Assembly (NCBI RefSeq): GCF_900048895.1
Contig: NZ_LT160640.1
Span: 1,256,758 to 1,320,757, forward strand
DNA length: 64,000 bases
Reading direction: 5' to 3'
DNA from: Neglectibacter timonensis
GTDB lineage: Bacteria; Bacillota; Clostridia; Oscillospirales; Acutalibacteraceae
The notes under the pieces are model-generated. The model made no database searches, had not been told where the DNA came from, and saw only the letters and a list, made by a program, of their open reading frames with translations. Shown here in pieces: positions 38,275 through 47,142 of this stretch (position 1 is the first letter of the stretch; every line of letters begins with the position of its first letter). A program made the translations under genes and the position numbers.

Positions 38275-40878
38275 ATGGATTATCGGAAGAAAAGAAGCAA
38301 GTCTATAGAGATCGGCATGGCTTTGGTCTGCCTTGTGGCAGTCCTCCTGTCAATTTTTAGCATTTACTCCACCTACCAAGTGAAAACTATCACTCTGATG
38401 ATCTACGATCATCCCTATACCGTCTCTAATGAGGCTCGCGCCATGTACACACGGCTGCTGGACATGCGGAGCTTTCTGTTAGGCCTCATCGCCGAGCCCA
38501 CCCATGAGGTGGAAAAGATCCAGCAGATGCTCGACGAGCGGTATTCCTTGCATTTTGACTCCATCAACACCATCGCCCAACGATACCTGGGGCCGGAAGA
38601 GGACACACAGGAGCTGCTAGCCGCCATGGAGGATCTGAAAAAAACGCAGGATGAGGCGCTTCCTGTCATCCTTCCCATGGAAAGCAGCGGAACGGCCGCT
38701 TATGTGGAAAAATATCTGTACCCAAAATATGACGCCGTGAACAGCATCCTACTCAGGATTCTTGACTTTGCCGACAACAAGATTCAGGGACTGGAGCAGC
38801 GCTCCTCTGCTGCCTCCACCAACGCTATCGTTTCTGCCGTTTTGCTTACCGTCTTCCTGCCTGCCTACTTCCTGTTCGTCTTTTGGCAGGAACGGAAGAG
38901 CATTCGGGAAATCCGTTACCGGGAGCGGCTGTTCGATGTCCTCTCCACCAACGTAGACGAGGTCTTTCTGATTTACAATCAGGAAATGGGGGCGATGGAA
39001 TATGTCAGCGCCAACAGCAAACGGGTGTTGGAGGTGGAAGAGGATGGGTTTATCTATGACACGGAGCTTCTGCTGGACCGGGTGGACCCGGAGGACCGGG
39101 CAGCCTTCGCGGAATTTCTTAAGCCTGCAGGTACAGATGCACGTAAGAGTGAAAAGCTGAGACTGCGCTTTCCCTCAGGCGAAACCCGCTGGATCCTGGT
39201 GCAGAGCTTTCCTGAAATTGTCAATCACAAAGTTGTCCGCTATATCATCTCCATCTCCGACCAGACCGAGGACATCCGCAGGGAGCAGGTGCTCAAGGAC
39301 GCGCTTCTCAACGCCGAGAACGCCAACGCTGCCAAACAGAACTTTCTCTCCCGCATGAGTCATGAAATCCGAACCCCCATGAATGCCATCATTGGCATGA
39401 CCACCATTGCGGCCGCCTACATAGAGGACCGGAAACGGGTGGAAAGCTGCCTGGAAAAGATCGGCTATTCCTCCAAGCATCTGATGACCCTGATCAACGA
39501 TGTGCTGGACATGTCGAAAATCGACGAGGGCAAGATGAGCATTTCCCATGAAGCCTTTGATCTGTCAAGCGTTGCGGAATCCATTACCTCCATCATCTAT
39601 CCACAGGCATTGGAAAAAGGCCTTTCTTTTTCCATGCCCCTGATAGACCTTACAGATACCGTTCTTTCCGGCGACTCTCTGCGGTTGAATCAGATACTGC
39701 TCAACCTGCTTTCCAACGCCCTCAAATTTACTCCAGCCGGCGGCTCTGTGAAACTGGAAATCAGGCAGATCCAAAAGAGAAACGGCCGTGTCCGGCTTCG
39801 TTTTACCGTCAGTGATACCGGCATTGGAATGGGCAGAGAATTCCTAGAAAAACTGTTTCAGCCATTTGAACAGGAAGCCCCTTCTGTAGGACAAAAGCTG
39901 GGCGGCACAGGGCTCGGCATGTCGATCACCAAAAATTTGGTAACCCTGATGGGCGGAACCATCTCAGTTAAGAGCGAGCCTCATAAGGGCAGCGTGTTCA
40001 CCGTAGAACTGGACTTTGACATCGCAGAAACGGCGGAGCAAGGCTCCACGCATGACCGGCAGGCATTGGAGGCGCTGAAGGTTTTGGTGGCCGACGATGA
40101 CCGGGACTGCTGCATTCACACGTCTCTGCTTCTGGAAAACCTGGGCATCCTGTCCCACTGGGTGCTGACTGGCACGGAATGTGTGGAGAAGGTTCTGGCT
40201 GCCCATAAGACAGGCGAAGAGTACGATGTATGCCTCATCGATTGGAAGATGCCTGATATCGACGGCATCGAGGTGACCCGCAGGGTCCGGGAATTTGTCG
40301 GGCCGGATACCACCATTATCATCATCACGGCATATGATTGGAGCTCCATCGAAGAGGATGCGCGGAAGGCCGGAGCCAACGCTTTCCTCTCTAAGCCCAT
40401 CTTTGCCTCCACCCTTTATAACACCCTTCTTTCCATCACCGGCATTGAAAAGGCGGTTCGGGCGTGCGATCCTGGTTTGGCTCGTCCCGTCCTGGCTGGA
40501 CGCAGGGCTCTGCTGGCAGAGGATAATGAGCTCAACCGGGAAATCGCCGTGGAGCTTTTAAGCATGACAGGCATGGAGGTGGACTGCGCGGGCGACGGGC
40601 GGGAAGCGGTACAGATGTTTGCCGAAAAAGGAGACTGCTACGACCTGATTCTGATGGACGTGCAGATGCCGGTGATGGACGGCTATGAAGCCACCCGCGT
40701 GATCCGTGCCTCCGGGCATCCTCGAGCCGGCTCGATTCCCATTTTGGCCATGACCGCCGACGCCTTCCATGAGGACGTGGTCAAAGCAAGAGAGGCGGGA
40801 ATGAACGGGCACCTGGCAAAGCCCATTGACCCGGACCGGCTGTACCAGGCCATTGAAAGCTTCCTCAGGAAAATGTAG
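38275..40878 (+). CDS. Hybrid sensor histidine kinase with two receiver domains
   Basis: 867 residues. Two membrane helices (about 12-33 and 183-203) bracket a helical extracellular sensor; then a PAS-like domain (about 220-335), HisKA with His363 in SRMSHEIRTPMNAI, HATPase (N-box LLNLLSNALKF, G1 DTGIGM, G2 GGTGLGMS), and two receivers with Asp656 (LIDWKMPDIDG) and Asp795 (LMDVQMPVMDG). No output domain and no Hpt are present, so a separate phosphotransfer or response protein must exist elsewhere. Single gene with its own promoter and terminator. Signal unknown. Confidence 0.93.
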   Translation: MDYRKKRSKSIEIGMALVCLVAVLLSIFSIYSTYQVKTITLMIYDHPYTVSNEARAMYTRLLDMRSFLLGLIAEPTHEVEKIQQMLDERYSLHFDSINTIAQRYLGPEEDTQELLAAMEDLKKTQDEALPVILPMESSGTAAYVEKYLYPKYDAVNSILLRILDFADNKIQGLEQRSSAASTNAIVSAVLLTVFLPAYFLFVFWQERKSIREIRYRERLFDVLSTNVDEVFLIYNQEMGAMEYVSANSKRVLEVEEDGFIYDTELLLDRVDPEDRAAFAEFLKPAGTDARKSEKLRLRFPSGETRWILVQSFPEIVNHKVVRYIISISDQTEDIRREQVLKDALLNAENANAAKQNFLSRMSHEIRTPMNAIIGMTTIAAAYIEDRKRVESCLEKIGYSSKHLMTLINDVLDMSKIDEGKMSISHEAFDLSSVAESITSIIYPQALEKGLSFSMPLIDLTDTVLSGDSLRLNQILLNLLSNALKFTPAGGSVKLEIRQIQKRNGRVRLRFTVSDTGIGMGREFLEKLFQPFEQEAPSVGQKLGGTGLGMSITKNLVTLMGGTISVKSEPHKGSVFTVELDFDIAETAEQGSTHDRQALEALKVLVADDDRDCCIHTSLLLENLGILSHWVLTGTECVEKVLAAHKTGEEYDVCLIDWKMPDIDGIEVTRRVREFVGPDTTIIIITAYDWSSIEEDARKAGANAFLSKPIFASTLYNTLLSITGIEKAVRACDPGLARPVLAGRRALLAEDNELNREIAVELLSMTGMEVDCAGDGREAVQMFAEKGDCYDLILMDVQMPVMDGYEATRVIRASGHPRAGSIPILAMTADAFHEDVVKAREAGMNGHLAKPIDPDRLYQAIESFLRKM

Positions 40879-40912
40879 CGCCGTCCCTCGAATCCCTGGT
40901 TTCCACCGTCCT

Positions 40913-40947
40913 CCCGGGGCAGCAGCCTTGCTGTCCCGGGGATTTTT
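40913..40947 (+). terminator. Terminator of the hybrid kinase gene
   Basis: CCCGGGGCAGCA (40913-40924) pairs with TGCTGTCCCGGG (40929-40940), then T5. Confidence 0.82.
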
Positions 40948-41010
40948 CTTTTATCCGTATGTGGAAGCCGGACTATACAACTTACCTTTCGGCATGAGCC
41001 TGAAAGGCAC

Positions 41011-41042
41011 AAAAAAAGGGGCTGCCTGCAGGCAGCCCCTTT
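41011..41042 (-). terminator. Terminator of the NifU-like/GGGtGRT operon
   Basis: Perfect 28-bp palindrome (41015-41042, half-site AAAGGGGCTGCCTG), T run on the minus strand. Confidence 0.88.
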
Positions 41043-41071
41043 CACAAAAACTGTATTTCAACCTTCCGTTC

Positions 41072-42079
41072 TTACTTCGTTCCCTCATAAACCGCCACAG
41101 CGCAGGCTACAGTGGCGCCAACCATGGGGTTGTTGCCCATGCCGATAAGGCCCATCATCTCTACGTGGGCAGGCACGGAGGAGGAGCCAGCGAACTGGGC
41201 GTCGCCGTGCATACGGCCCATGGAGTCGGTCAGCCCGTAGGAAGCGGGGCCCGCCGCCATGTTGTCGGGGTGCAGGGTACGGCCCGTGCCGCCACCGGAA
41301 GCCACGGAGAAATATTTCTTGCCGTTCTCGTTGGCCCACTTTTTATAGGTGCCGGCAACCAGATGCTGGAAACGGGTGGGATTGGTGGAGTTTCCGGTGA
41401 TGGAAACATCCACGCCTTCAGCCTTCATGATGGCCACGCCCTCGAGCACGTCGTTAGCGCCGTAGCACTTGACTGCAGCGCGCTCTCCCTCGGAGAAGGG
41501 CTTCGTCTCGAGCACATTCAGCTCGCCGGTATAGAAATCATAGTCTGTCTTCACATAGGTGAAACCGTTAATTCTGGAAATGATGTAAGCTGCGTCCTTG
41601 CCCAAACCGTTGAGAATGATGCGCAGGGGCTCTTTGCGGGCGCGGTTGGCTGTTTTGGCAATGCCGATAGCGCCTTCTGCGGCGGCAAAGGATTCGTGGC
41701 CTGCCAGGAAGGCAAAGCACTTGGTCTCATCCCTGAGCAGCATAGCGCCCAGGTTGCCGTGGCCCAGACCGACGTTTCTCTGCTCGGCTACGGAGCCGGG
41801 GATGCAGAACGCTTCCAAACCGATACCGATGGCCTCGGCGGCGTCGGCAGCTGTTTTGGTGCCTTTCTTGATCGCGACAGCGCAGCCCAGAGTGTAGGCC
41901 CAGCCGGCGTTTTCAAAAGCGATGGGCTGTACGCCCTTGACGATTTCATAGGGATCAAAGCCCTTGCTCTTGCAGAGCTCTCTTGCTTCCTCGAGGCTGC
42001 CCAGGCCATACTCGGCGAGGCACTTCTCGATTTTGGGCATTCTTCTTTCCTTGCCTTCAAACATGACGTCATTAGCCAT
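41072..42079 (-). CDS. GGGtGRT-family protein
   Basis: 335 residues. Contains the family-defining SVASGGGTGRTLHPDNMA near residue 270-290 and the conserved LGHGNLGAMLLRDETKCFAF. The family is conserved in anaerobes but has no assigned biochemical function that I know of. Strong TTAGGAGG ribosome binding site. It follows a NifU-like scaffold gene by 34 nt, and the pair shares one promoter and terminator, which suggests a joint role in Fe-S handling or in maturing a metalloenzyme. Confidence 0.88.
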   Translation of the reverse strand: MANDVMFEGKERRMPKIEKCLAEYGLGSLEEARELCKSKGFDPYEIVKGVQPIAFENAGWAYTLGCAVAIKKGTKTAADAAEAIGIGLEAFCIPGSVAEQRNVGLGHGNLGAMLLRDETKCFAFLAGHESFAAAEGAIGIAKTANRARKEPLRIILNGLGKDAAYIISRINGFTYVKTDYDFYTGELNVLETKPFSEGERAAVKCYGANDVLEGVAIMKAEGVDVSITGNSTNPTRFQHLVAGTYKKWANENGKKYFSVASGGGTGRTLHPDNMAAGPASYGLTDSMGRMHGDAQFAGSSSVPAHVEMMGLIGMGNNPMVGATVACAVAVYEGTK

Positions 42080-42113
42080 TTAGTTGTCCTCCTAATCTAT
42101 GGTTGGTCAGCAA

Positions 42114-42806
42114 TTATTCTTCTCTGGGGTCGATGTACTTGGCAGCACCGTCGAAGCGGCCATACTGGCCTATGTTGTTCTTGAAGGCCTCGTCCGGAGA
42201 AACGCCGTGACGGATGTCTTCCAGCATCTTGCCCACCTTGACGAACTGGTAGCCAATGACCTCGCCCTCTTCGTCCAGAGCCATTTTCAGCACATAACCC
42301 TCTGCCATCTCCATATAGCGGACGCCCTTGGCGCCTGTGGAGAACATGGTGCCCACCTGAGAACGCAGGCCCTTGCCCAGATCTTCCAGACCGGCGCCGA
42401 TAGGCAGGCCGTCCTCGGAGAAAGCGGTCTGGCTGCGGCCATAGGCCAGCTGCTTGAAGATCTCACGCATGGCAACGTTGATGGCGTCGCACACCAGGTC
42501 GGTATTCAGGCACTCAAGCAGAGTCTTGCCGGGAAGGATTTCTGCAGCCATAGCCGCGGAGTGTGTCATACCGGAGCAGCCGATGGTTTCTACCAGAGCC
42601 TCCTGCACGATGCCCTCTTTTACGTTCAGCGTCAATTTGCAGGTGCCCTGCTGGGGAGCGCACCAACCAATGCCGTGGGAAAGGCCGGAAATGTCCTTAA
42701 TCTCATAAGCCTTCACCCACTTGCCCTCTTCAGGGATGGGGGCCGGGCCGTGATGGGGACCCTTTTTCACCGTGCACATATTTTCCACTTCATGGGAATA
42801 GTTCAT
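42114..42806 (-). CDS. NifU/IscU-like iron-sulfur scaffold protein
   Basis: 230 residues, longer than IscU (about 130). The IscU-like part has candidate cluster ligands GWCAPQQGTC, TIGCSGMTHSAAM and ECLNTDLVCDA, preceded by an N-terminal extension (about 45 residues with Cys11) and followed by an extra C-terminal domain with RYMEMAEGYVLKMALDEEGE. It would hold a transient Fe-S cluster. AAAGGAGT lies before the ATG. No cysteine desulfurase is adjacent, so the sulfur source must lie elsewhere. Confidence 0.85.
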   Translation of the reverse strand: MNYSHEVENMCTVKKGPHHGPAPIPEEGKWVKAYEIKDISGLSHGIGWCAPQQGTCKLTLNVKEGIVQEALVETIGCSGMTHSAAMAAEILPGKTLLECLNTDLVCDAINVAMREIFKQLAYGRSQTAFSEDGLPIGAGLEDLGKGLRSQVGTMFSTGAKGVRYMEMAEGYVLKMALDEEGEVIGYQFVKVGKMLEDIRHGVSPDEAFKNNIGQYGRFDGAAKYIDPREE

Positions 42807-42874
42807 ATTGGTACTCCTTTCGGTTTTATAATTCTTTCGGCGCGGCTGCCCGGCCGAAATACCAATCTTTTTTT

Positions 42875-42903
42875 ATTATAATCGCAATCTCCATTTGATT
42901 CAA
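42875..42903 (-). promoter_or_regulatory. Promoter of the NifU-like/GGGtGRT operon
   Basis: Minus strand TTGAAT (42898-42903), 17-bp spacer, perfect TATAAT (42875-42880). Expected to be strong. Confidence 0.82.
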
Positions 42904-42940
42904 GTGGTTTGTCGAAAAATTAACATCCCTACGCAGGAAG

Positions 42941-42997
42941 AAAAGGGCTGCCGCGGGGATGTCCCTCTGTGAAAGGGCACTCTCCCCGCCGCAGCCC
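42941..42997 (-). terminator. Terminator of helD
   Basis: Long near-perfect stem (42945-42960 with 42982-42997, core GGCTGCCGCGGGG) followed by TTTTC on the minus strand. Confidence 0.78.
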
Positions 42998-43006
42998 CCG
43001 TTTCCT

Positions 43007-45097
43007 TTACAGCAGGCCCTGAAGCAGCCGGGACGGACGGCCCGTGCAGGTGAGCGTCAGCCTGTGCATGGCCCTGGTGCAGGCTACATAGAGCAGGTTT
43101 CGGTCAAACTCCGTGCAATAGGTCCGGTCGTCTGCAAACGGGAGAATCACCTCGTCAAATTCCAGGCCCTTGGACATTTGAATCGACAATACCGTAGCGC
43201 CGTTCTGAAAGGATTTGCTTTCCGGCGTTATCAGGTTCACCTCAGCCTGCCGTTCCTTCAGCCGGTCAAAAAGCTCTTTGGCCTCCGTATTCGTCCTGGT
43301 GATGATCCCCAGCGCGTTGTAGCCACCCCTGTGAAAAGCGCTGATCCGGTCCGCCAGCAGGCCGATTTCCTCCTCCGCAGTTTCCGCTGCCAACAATTCA
43401 GGAGCGTCCCCGTGGCGCTCCACCGCCTCAAAATCCTGCATCTCCACAATGCTTTTGGCAAAATGGATGATCTCATAGGTGGAACGGTAGCTCTTTTCCA
43501 GCCTGACCAGCTCCGAGCCCTCGTACAGCTGGTGCAGTTCCTCCAGCGTGTACTGGCAGTTGGGGTTGATGGACTGCCCGAAATCCCCCAGGATGGTCTT
43601 GGGGCATTTGAACAGCCGGTTGATCACCGCGTATTGGATGGGGCTGTAATCCTGCATTTCATCCACCACCAGATGCTTGATCAGCCGGCTTTCCTGCAGG
43701 CCGGTAAAGGCAGCCTGCAGATACAGGTAGGGAAACACATCGTTCCATTCCAAGACGCCCTTTTTGACCGGCGTATACATCTTCGGTTTGCCCAGCTGCC
43801 GGTAGAAATCCTTGTAAAGGGCCAGCGTGGTTTTAAACGGAAGCATCTTTTTCAGCGCGATAAAAATCCGGTTCCGATGGGGCGGCTTTTCCTCCCGCAG
43901 GAACTCATTTTCAAGCCTGCTGTGAATATCGTCGGCAACCGCCTCCAGACGCTGCATCAGGGGAAACCTGGTGTAGACGTTCACCCTGGCCTGAATCCAG
44001 TCCGCCGGAACAAGGAAGGATTCAAATACAAAATCCTGGGCCTGAAAGGCGGTTTCCGGCAGCTTTTCTATATAGGCGTCCATCTCCCTGACAAACTCCG
44101 CAGTAGCTTTGAATTTCACCCGTTCCTCCCAGGCCTTGTCCTCAGTCTCCAGCGGGTTCCTGTCCCCTACAAAATCCACGCCCTCTTCCATTTGCACCAA
44201 CGCCAGATCCTCAAGGCTGGCTTCAAAGATGGGCTCCTCGCCCAGTTCCGGCAGGACGTTTGAAATGTAGTCCCCAAATACCTTGTTTGGGGAGAGAATC
44301 GTCACATTTTGGGCTTTAATGGTGTTCCGGAACCGGTACAGCAGAAAGGCCACTCGGTGCAGAGCTATACTGGTTTTTCCAGAACCCGCTACTCCCTGGA
44401 TGATCAGGGTATGGGCCTTTTCGTTCCGAATGATCTTGTTCTGCTCCTTCTGAATGGTGGAGATGATGGATTTCATCTTTTCATCCGAAGTATGGGCCAG
44501 CTCCTGCTGCAGGATATCATCCTGGATATTCTGGGAGCTGTCGAAAGCGAATTCGATTTCCCCATTTTTGATTTTGAACTGCCGCTTCAGGACAAGCTCC
44601 CCCTCCACATGGTCCCGGGGCGCGTCATAGCTGGCATGGCCCAGTTCAAAATCATAAAACATACTGGCCACCGGGGAACGCCAGTCTATGATGAGCAGCT
44701 GCCTCTCATGGCGGAAAGCATAGAGCCCTATGTAGTAGGCGAGAGCCCCTTCGTCCCCGGTTTCGGGCAGAAAGTCAATGCGGGCAAAGTAAGGGGACGC
44801 TTTCGTCTTCCGCAGCTTATCGCGGAAAACCACTGCCGAAGCCCCCAGAGAGTCGATCTGGCGCAGGGCCATCTCGCTCTGGAACATCTCCTTTGCGTCG
44901 CCCTCATTCCGGTGTTCCGCCATGTAGAGCTGCGTTTCCCGGTACTCCTCGTCCATCTGCTCCACGGATCTTTCCGCCTCCGCCAGTTCCAGGCAGATTT
45001 TCTCCGTTATGTTCTCCAGATGGACGATTTCCTCCGGAAAAGCCGCGGCAATTTCCGATAAATTCTCCTGCTGTGTTTTTACGTCTTCCCTCGCCAT
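43007..45097 (-). CDS. helD: HelD-type SF1 helicase (RNA polymerase recycling factor)
   Basis: 696 residues from the ATG at 45097 (AAGGAGG seven bases upstream). An N-terminal coiled-coil arm (about 1-110), UvrD-like motor with Walker A GVAGSGKTSIALHR, motif II VVDEMQDYSPIQ, and late motifs ATVLSIQMSKGLEFDEVIL and LLYVACTRAMHRL. HelD releases stalled RNA polymerase and in some bacteria protects it from rifamycins. A possible leader peptide and hairpin precede it. Single gene. Confidence 0.9.
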   Translation of the reverse strand: MAREDVKTQQENLSEIAAAFPEEIVHLENITEKICLELAEAERSVEQMDEEYRETQLYMAEHRNEGDAKEMFQSEMALRQIDSLGASAVVFRDKLRKTKASPYFARIDFLPETGDEGALAYYIGLYAFRHERQLLIIDWRSPVASMFYDFELGHASYDAPRDHVEGELVLKRQFKIKNGEIEFAFDSSQNIQDDILQQELAHTSDEKMKSIISTIQKEQNKIIRNEKAHTLIIQGVAGSGKTSIALHRVAFLLYRFRNTIKAQNVTILSPNKVFGDYISNVLPELGEEPIFEASLEDLALVQMEEGVDFVGDRNPLETEDKAWEERVKFKATAEFVREMDAYIEKLPETAFQAQDFVFESFLVPADWIQARVNVYTRFPLMQRLEAVADDIHSRLENEFLREEKPPHRNRIFIALKKMLPFKTTLALYKDFYRQLGKPKMYTPVKKGVLEWNDVFPYLYLQAAFTGLQESRLIKHLVVDEMQDYSPIQYAVINRLFKCPKTILGDFGQSINPNCQYTLEELHQLYEGSELVRLEKSYRSTYEIIHFAKSIVEMQDFEAVERHGDAPELLAAETAEEEIGLLADRISAFHRGGYNALGIITRTNTEAKELFDRLKERQAEVNLITPESKSFQNGATVLSIQMSKGLEFDEVILPFADDRTYCTEFDRNLLYVACTRAMHRLTLTCTGRPSRLLQGLL

Positions 45098-45143
45098 GAC
45101 AAACCTCCTTACATGTTTCAAACTGTTCTTTTGGTAAGCGCTG

Positions 45144-45234
45144 AATCAATCCGGCTCCCATCCTGCGGATGGACACCGAGCCAACTGATTTATTCAGTGG
45201 TTACCAGATTACCCCGGGCACGGCGCCGTCTCAT
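45144..45234 (-). promoter_or_regulatory. Possible leader peptide plus hairpin before helD
   Basis: A 14-codon minus-strand frame (45190-45234) encodes MRRRRARGNLVTTE behind GGGGGTGG. Its stop codon begins a stem (45144-45190) with GGCTC/GAGCC and CCATCC/GGATGG arms. The 5' arm of that stem can instead pair with the last codons of the small frame (CCACTGA with TCAGTTGG), giving two exclusive folds as in attenuators. Not proven: the promoter is unclear and the helD ribosome binding site is not obviously sequestered. Confidence 0.35.
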
Positions 45235-45351
45235 GCGTCCCACCCCCAAAAGTATAACAAAAAAAGAAAAAAAGACTAGACTTATAATTCCGGATATGGT
45301 ATGTTATATACTAGATGTGCCTAAAAATGGGTTTTTGCCCGAAATGAAAGA

Positions 45352-45388
45352 AAAAATAAAACTTATCGCTCCTGGGGCGATAAGTTTT
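45352..45388 (-). terminator. Terminator of the glutaredoxin-like gene
   Basis: Arms AAAACTTATCGC (45358-45369) and complement (45377-45388), T-rich on the minus strand. The stretch 45235-45350 is AT-rich and should hold the helD promoter (TATACT complement at 45251-45256), but I cannot fix a -35. Confidence 0.8.
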
Positions 45389-45423
45389 TTCTTTTTGCAT
45401 CTACCCGTTTCTCCCAGAGAACC

Positions 45424-45687
45424 TCAGGAGGCCGGCAGGGCTAAAACCGCTTCCGCCTCCAGCAGCATCTCGCCGTTTTCCAGCAGAAAACAGGGAATGC
45501 CGATACGCCCTTCCCGCTTTGCTTCCTGAAGCTCCGGGCGGGTATCCCGCAGCTTCAAAAACTCCCGCAGGTTATTGGTGTTCTCTGTGATTTCCACAAA
45601 TGTAAAATCAGTAAACCCTTTTTCACGGAACAGCTCCAGCGCTTCCCGGCAGCCGCTGCAGATATGGGAACCATAAAACTTCAGCAT
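45424..45687 (-). CDS. Glutaredoxin/thioredoxin-fold protein
   Basis: 87 residues from the ATG at 45687 (AAGGA seven bases upstream). Redox motif CSGC in FYGSHICSGCREALELF, a cis-Pro loop IGIPCFLLENGE, and an acidic helix between. It matches the short glutaredoxin-related proteins of Clostridia. An extra Cys follows the cis-Pro (IPC), which could serve as a resolving or metal-binding residue. Downstream of the phosphatase gene by 87 nt on the same strand. Confidence 0.8.
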   Translation of the reverse strand: MLKFYGSHICSGCREALELFREKGFTDFTFVEITENTNNLREFLKLRDTRPELQEAKREGRIGIPCFLLENGEMLLEAEAVLALPAS

Positions 45688-45774
45688 GTCCACATCCTTC
45701 TTTCTATTAAACTACTCTGTCATTTGTTTTCTGCCGATCCTCTTCTTTATCCAGCTGCGGCGGAGTTGAGGAAT

Positions 45775-46305
45775 TCACCCCTCATATTCCCTTACTTCAC
45801 AGTTTTTCATGGAGAAACAAAAAAATTCCTCATTGGTCATATCGTGAAAATAACTTTCGATAATCCGGCAGATTCCCCCATGGCACACCAGCAGAAGGCT
45901 TTCTCCCGCATATCGCTCCCGCGCCTCCTCCAGCAGAGAGTAAACCCGGCCGGCCGTAAGCATGTGGGATTCCCCACCGGGATACCTTGTGGCAAACATC
46001 CTTTTGTGGGAGAGAAAACCGGAATCATCCCTTGGCGCACCCTCAAATATCCCGTAATCCTGTTCACGAAGACGAACGTCGGTGAGAAGGGGCAGGCCCC
46101 TGCCCGCGTTGATGATTCCCGCCGTCTCCTGCGCCCGTCTCATGGGCGAACAGAGAATCCGGGAAATTTCCTTTTCCCGCAGCAGTTCCGCCGTCTTTTC
46201 CGCCTGTTTCCGGCCTGTCTCGTTAAGTTCCAGGTCCGTCACGCCGCAAACCTTATTTTCTCTATTCCACGCCGTTTCTCCATGACGGGTGACATAGAAT
46301 TTCAT
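45775..46305 (-). CDS. Histidine phosphatase family protein
   Basis: 176 residues. Branch-1 histidine phosphatase: catalytic RHGETAWN at the N-terminus, Arg in CSPMRRAQETA, Glu in LREQDYGIFEG, and the second His in LLVCHGGICR. It is close to phosphoglycerate-mutase-like phosphatases (CobC/PhoE type); the substrate cannot be told. Start at 46305 with AGAAGGCGG upstream. Confidence 0.88.
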   Translation of the reverse strand: MKFYVTRHGETAWNRENKVCGVTDLELNETGRKQAEKTAELLREKEISRILCSPMRRAQETAGIINAGRGLPLLTDVRLREQDYGIFEGAPRDDSGFLSHKRMFATRYPGGESHMLTAGRVYSLLEEARERYAGESLLLVCHGGICRIIESYFHDMTNEEFFCFSMKNCEVREYEG

Positions 46306-46604
46306 TGCACCGCCTTCTTTCTCTTTCCTATGATAAATAAGCACAGCCCAACAGCTGTATCTTCAGCTTTTTAATATTGTGCCCAATACCGATATCCTGC
46401 TTCCGTTTTTGACCGCTCATAGCGCCGCCTCAAACGTTCTGGTGTCCGAACATTTACTGCCTGATTTTATCATAAGAGAGGCGCATCATGCTGCCTAAAC
46501 AAGAATGTTCGTCATTTTAGAACGCTCTTGTTTGAGTAACATTTATCTTAACAGAGAGTGAGTAAAAAAACAATAGCGGCATTCACTTGGTAAAGCCCGC
46601 CGTG
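46306..46604. other. Gene-free stretch with imperfect dyad
   Basis: Contains an imperfect 14-bp dyad (AAACAAGAATGTTC at 46497-46510, GAACGCTCTTGTTT at 46520-46533; 12/14 match) and a second GTTC-N8-GAAC near 46434-46449. Either could bind a regulator. No gene and no clear promoter seen. Confidence 0.4.
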
Positions 46605-46644
46605 CAGAACGCCCTTCCCGTTTAAGAGCGGGAAGGGCGTTCTG
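46605..46644 (-). terminator. Hairpin after the GNAT gene
   Basis: Perfect 16-bp stem (46605-46620 with 46629-46644) two bases past the stop at 46647; no T run. Confidence 0.6.
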
Positions 46645-46646
46645 AT

Positions 46647-47072
46647 TTACAAGGGCTTCAGCCTGAGGTTTCGGTAGGAAAGATCCTCCCGCAGGGTAAA
46701 GCCCTGGTGCTCCCAAAAGGCATTTCCATTTTCATTCTCCGAAAAGGCCACCAGAGCCACTTTAGTGATCCCCTGGGCTTTCAGCGCCTCTACCGCCAGC
46801 TCCACCAGCCTGCTTCCGACGCCCTGCCCCTGCTTTTCCCGGGCCACAGCGGTATGGTAAAAATATCCCCGTCTCCCGTCGTGGCCGCTAAGAACCGTGC
46901 CGCATATCCGATCTGCCTCTTCCGCCACAAAACAGGTTTGGGGATTGCGTTCCAAATATCGGACAATCCCTTCCCGGGAGTCGTCCAGGCTGTTCAGGCC
47001 CATTCCCGGGGTGCTCTGCCACAAGGCGAACGCTCCGTCATAATCCTCTGCCCGCATGATCCGGTAAGTCAA
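46647..47072 (-). CDS. GNAT-family N-acetyltransferase
   Basis: 141 residues. Acetyl-CoA loop in VAREKQGQGVGSRLVELAVE (Q-x-x-G-x-G), and the usual NENGNAFWEHQGF near the end. Start is TTG at 47072, with GGGGAG six bases upstream; the ATG at 47057 is less well placed. It lies 70 nt after argF, past a weak hairpin, and could be a read-through tail of the arg cluster. Substrate unknown. Confidence 0.82.
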   Translation of the reverse strand: MTYRIMRAEDYDGAFALWQSTPGMGLNSLDDSREGIVRYLERNPQTCFVAEEADRICGTVLSGHDGRRGYFYHTAVAREKQGQGVGSRLVELAVEALKAQGITKVALVAFSENENGNAFWEHQGFTLREDLSYRNLRLKPL

Positions 47073-47103
47073 GCTTGTCTCCCCTTTCTCTGGTAGGAAA
47101 ACA

Positions 47104-47128
47104 GGGGAAGCCTGGCTCCGGCTGCCCC
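47104..47128 (-). terminator. Weak terminator after argF
   Basis: Minus strand GGGGCAGCC/GGCTTCCCC (one mismatch), then TGTTTTCC. Confidence 0.4.
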
Positions 47129-47142
47129 TGTCTGTTATCCGC

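Noticed and set aside
42959-44263. 434-codon plus-strand frame opposite helD
   Set aside because: Shadow of helD; starts within the helD terminator region.
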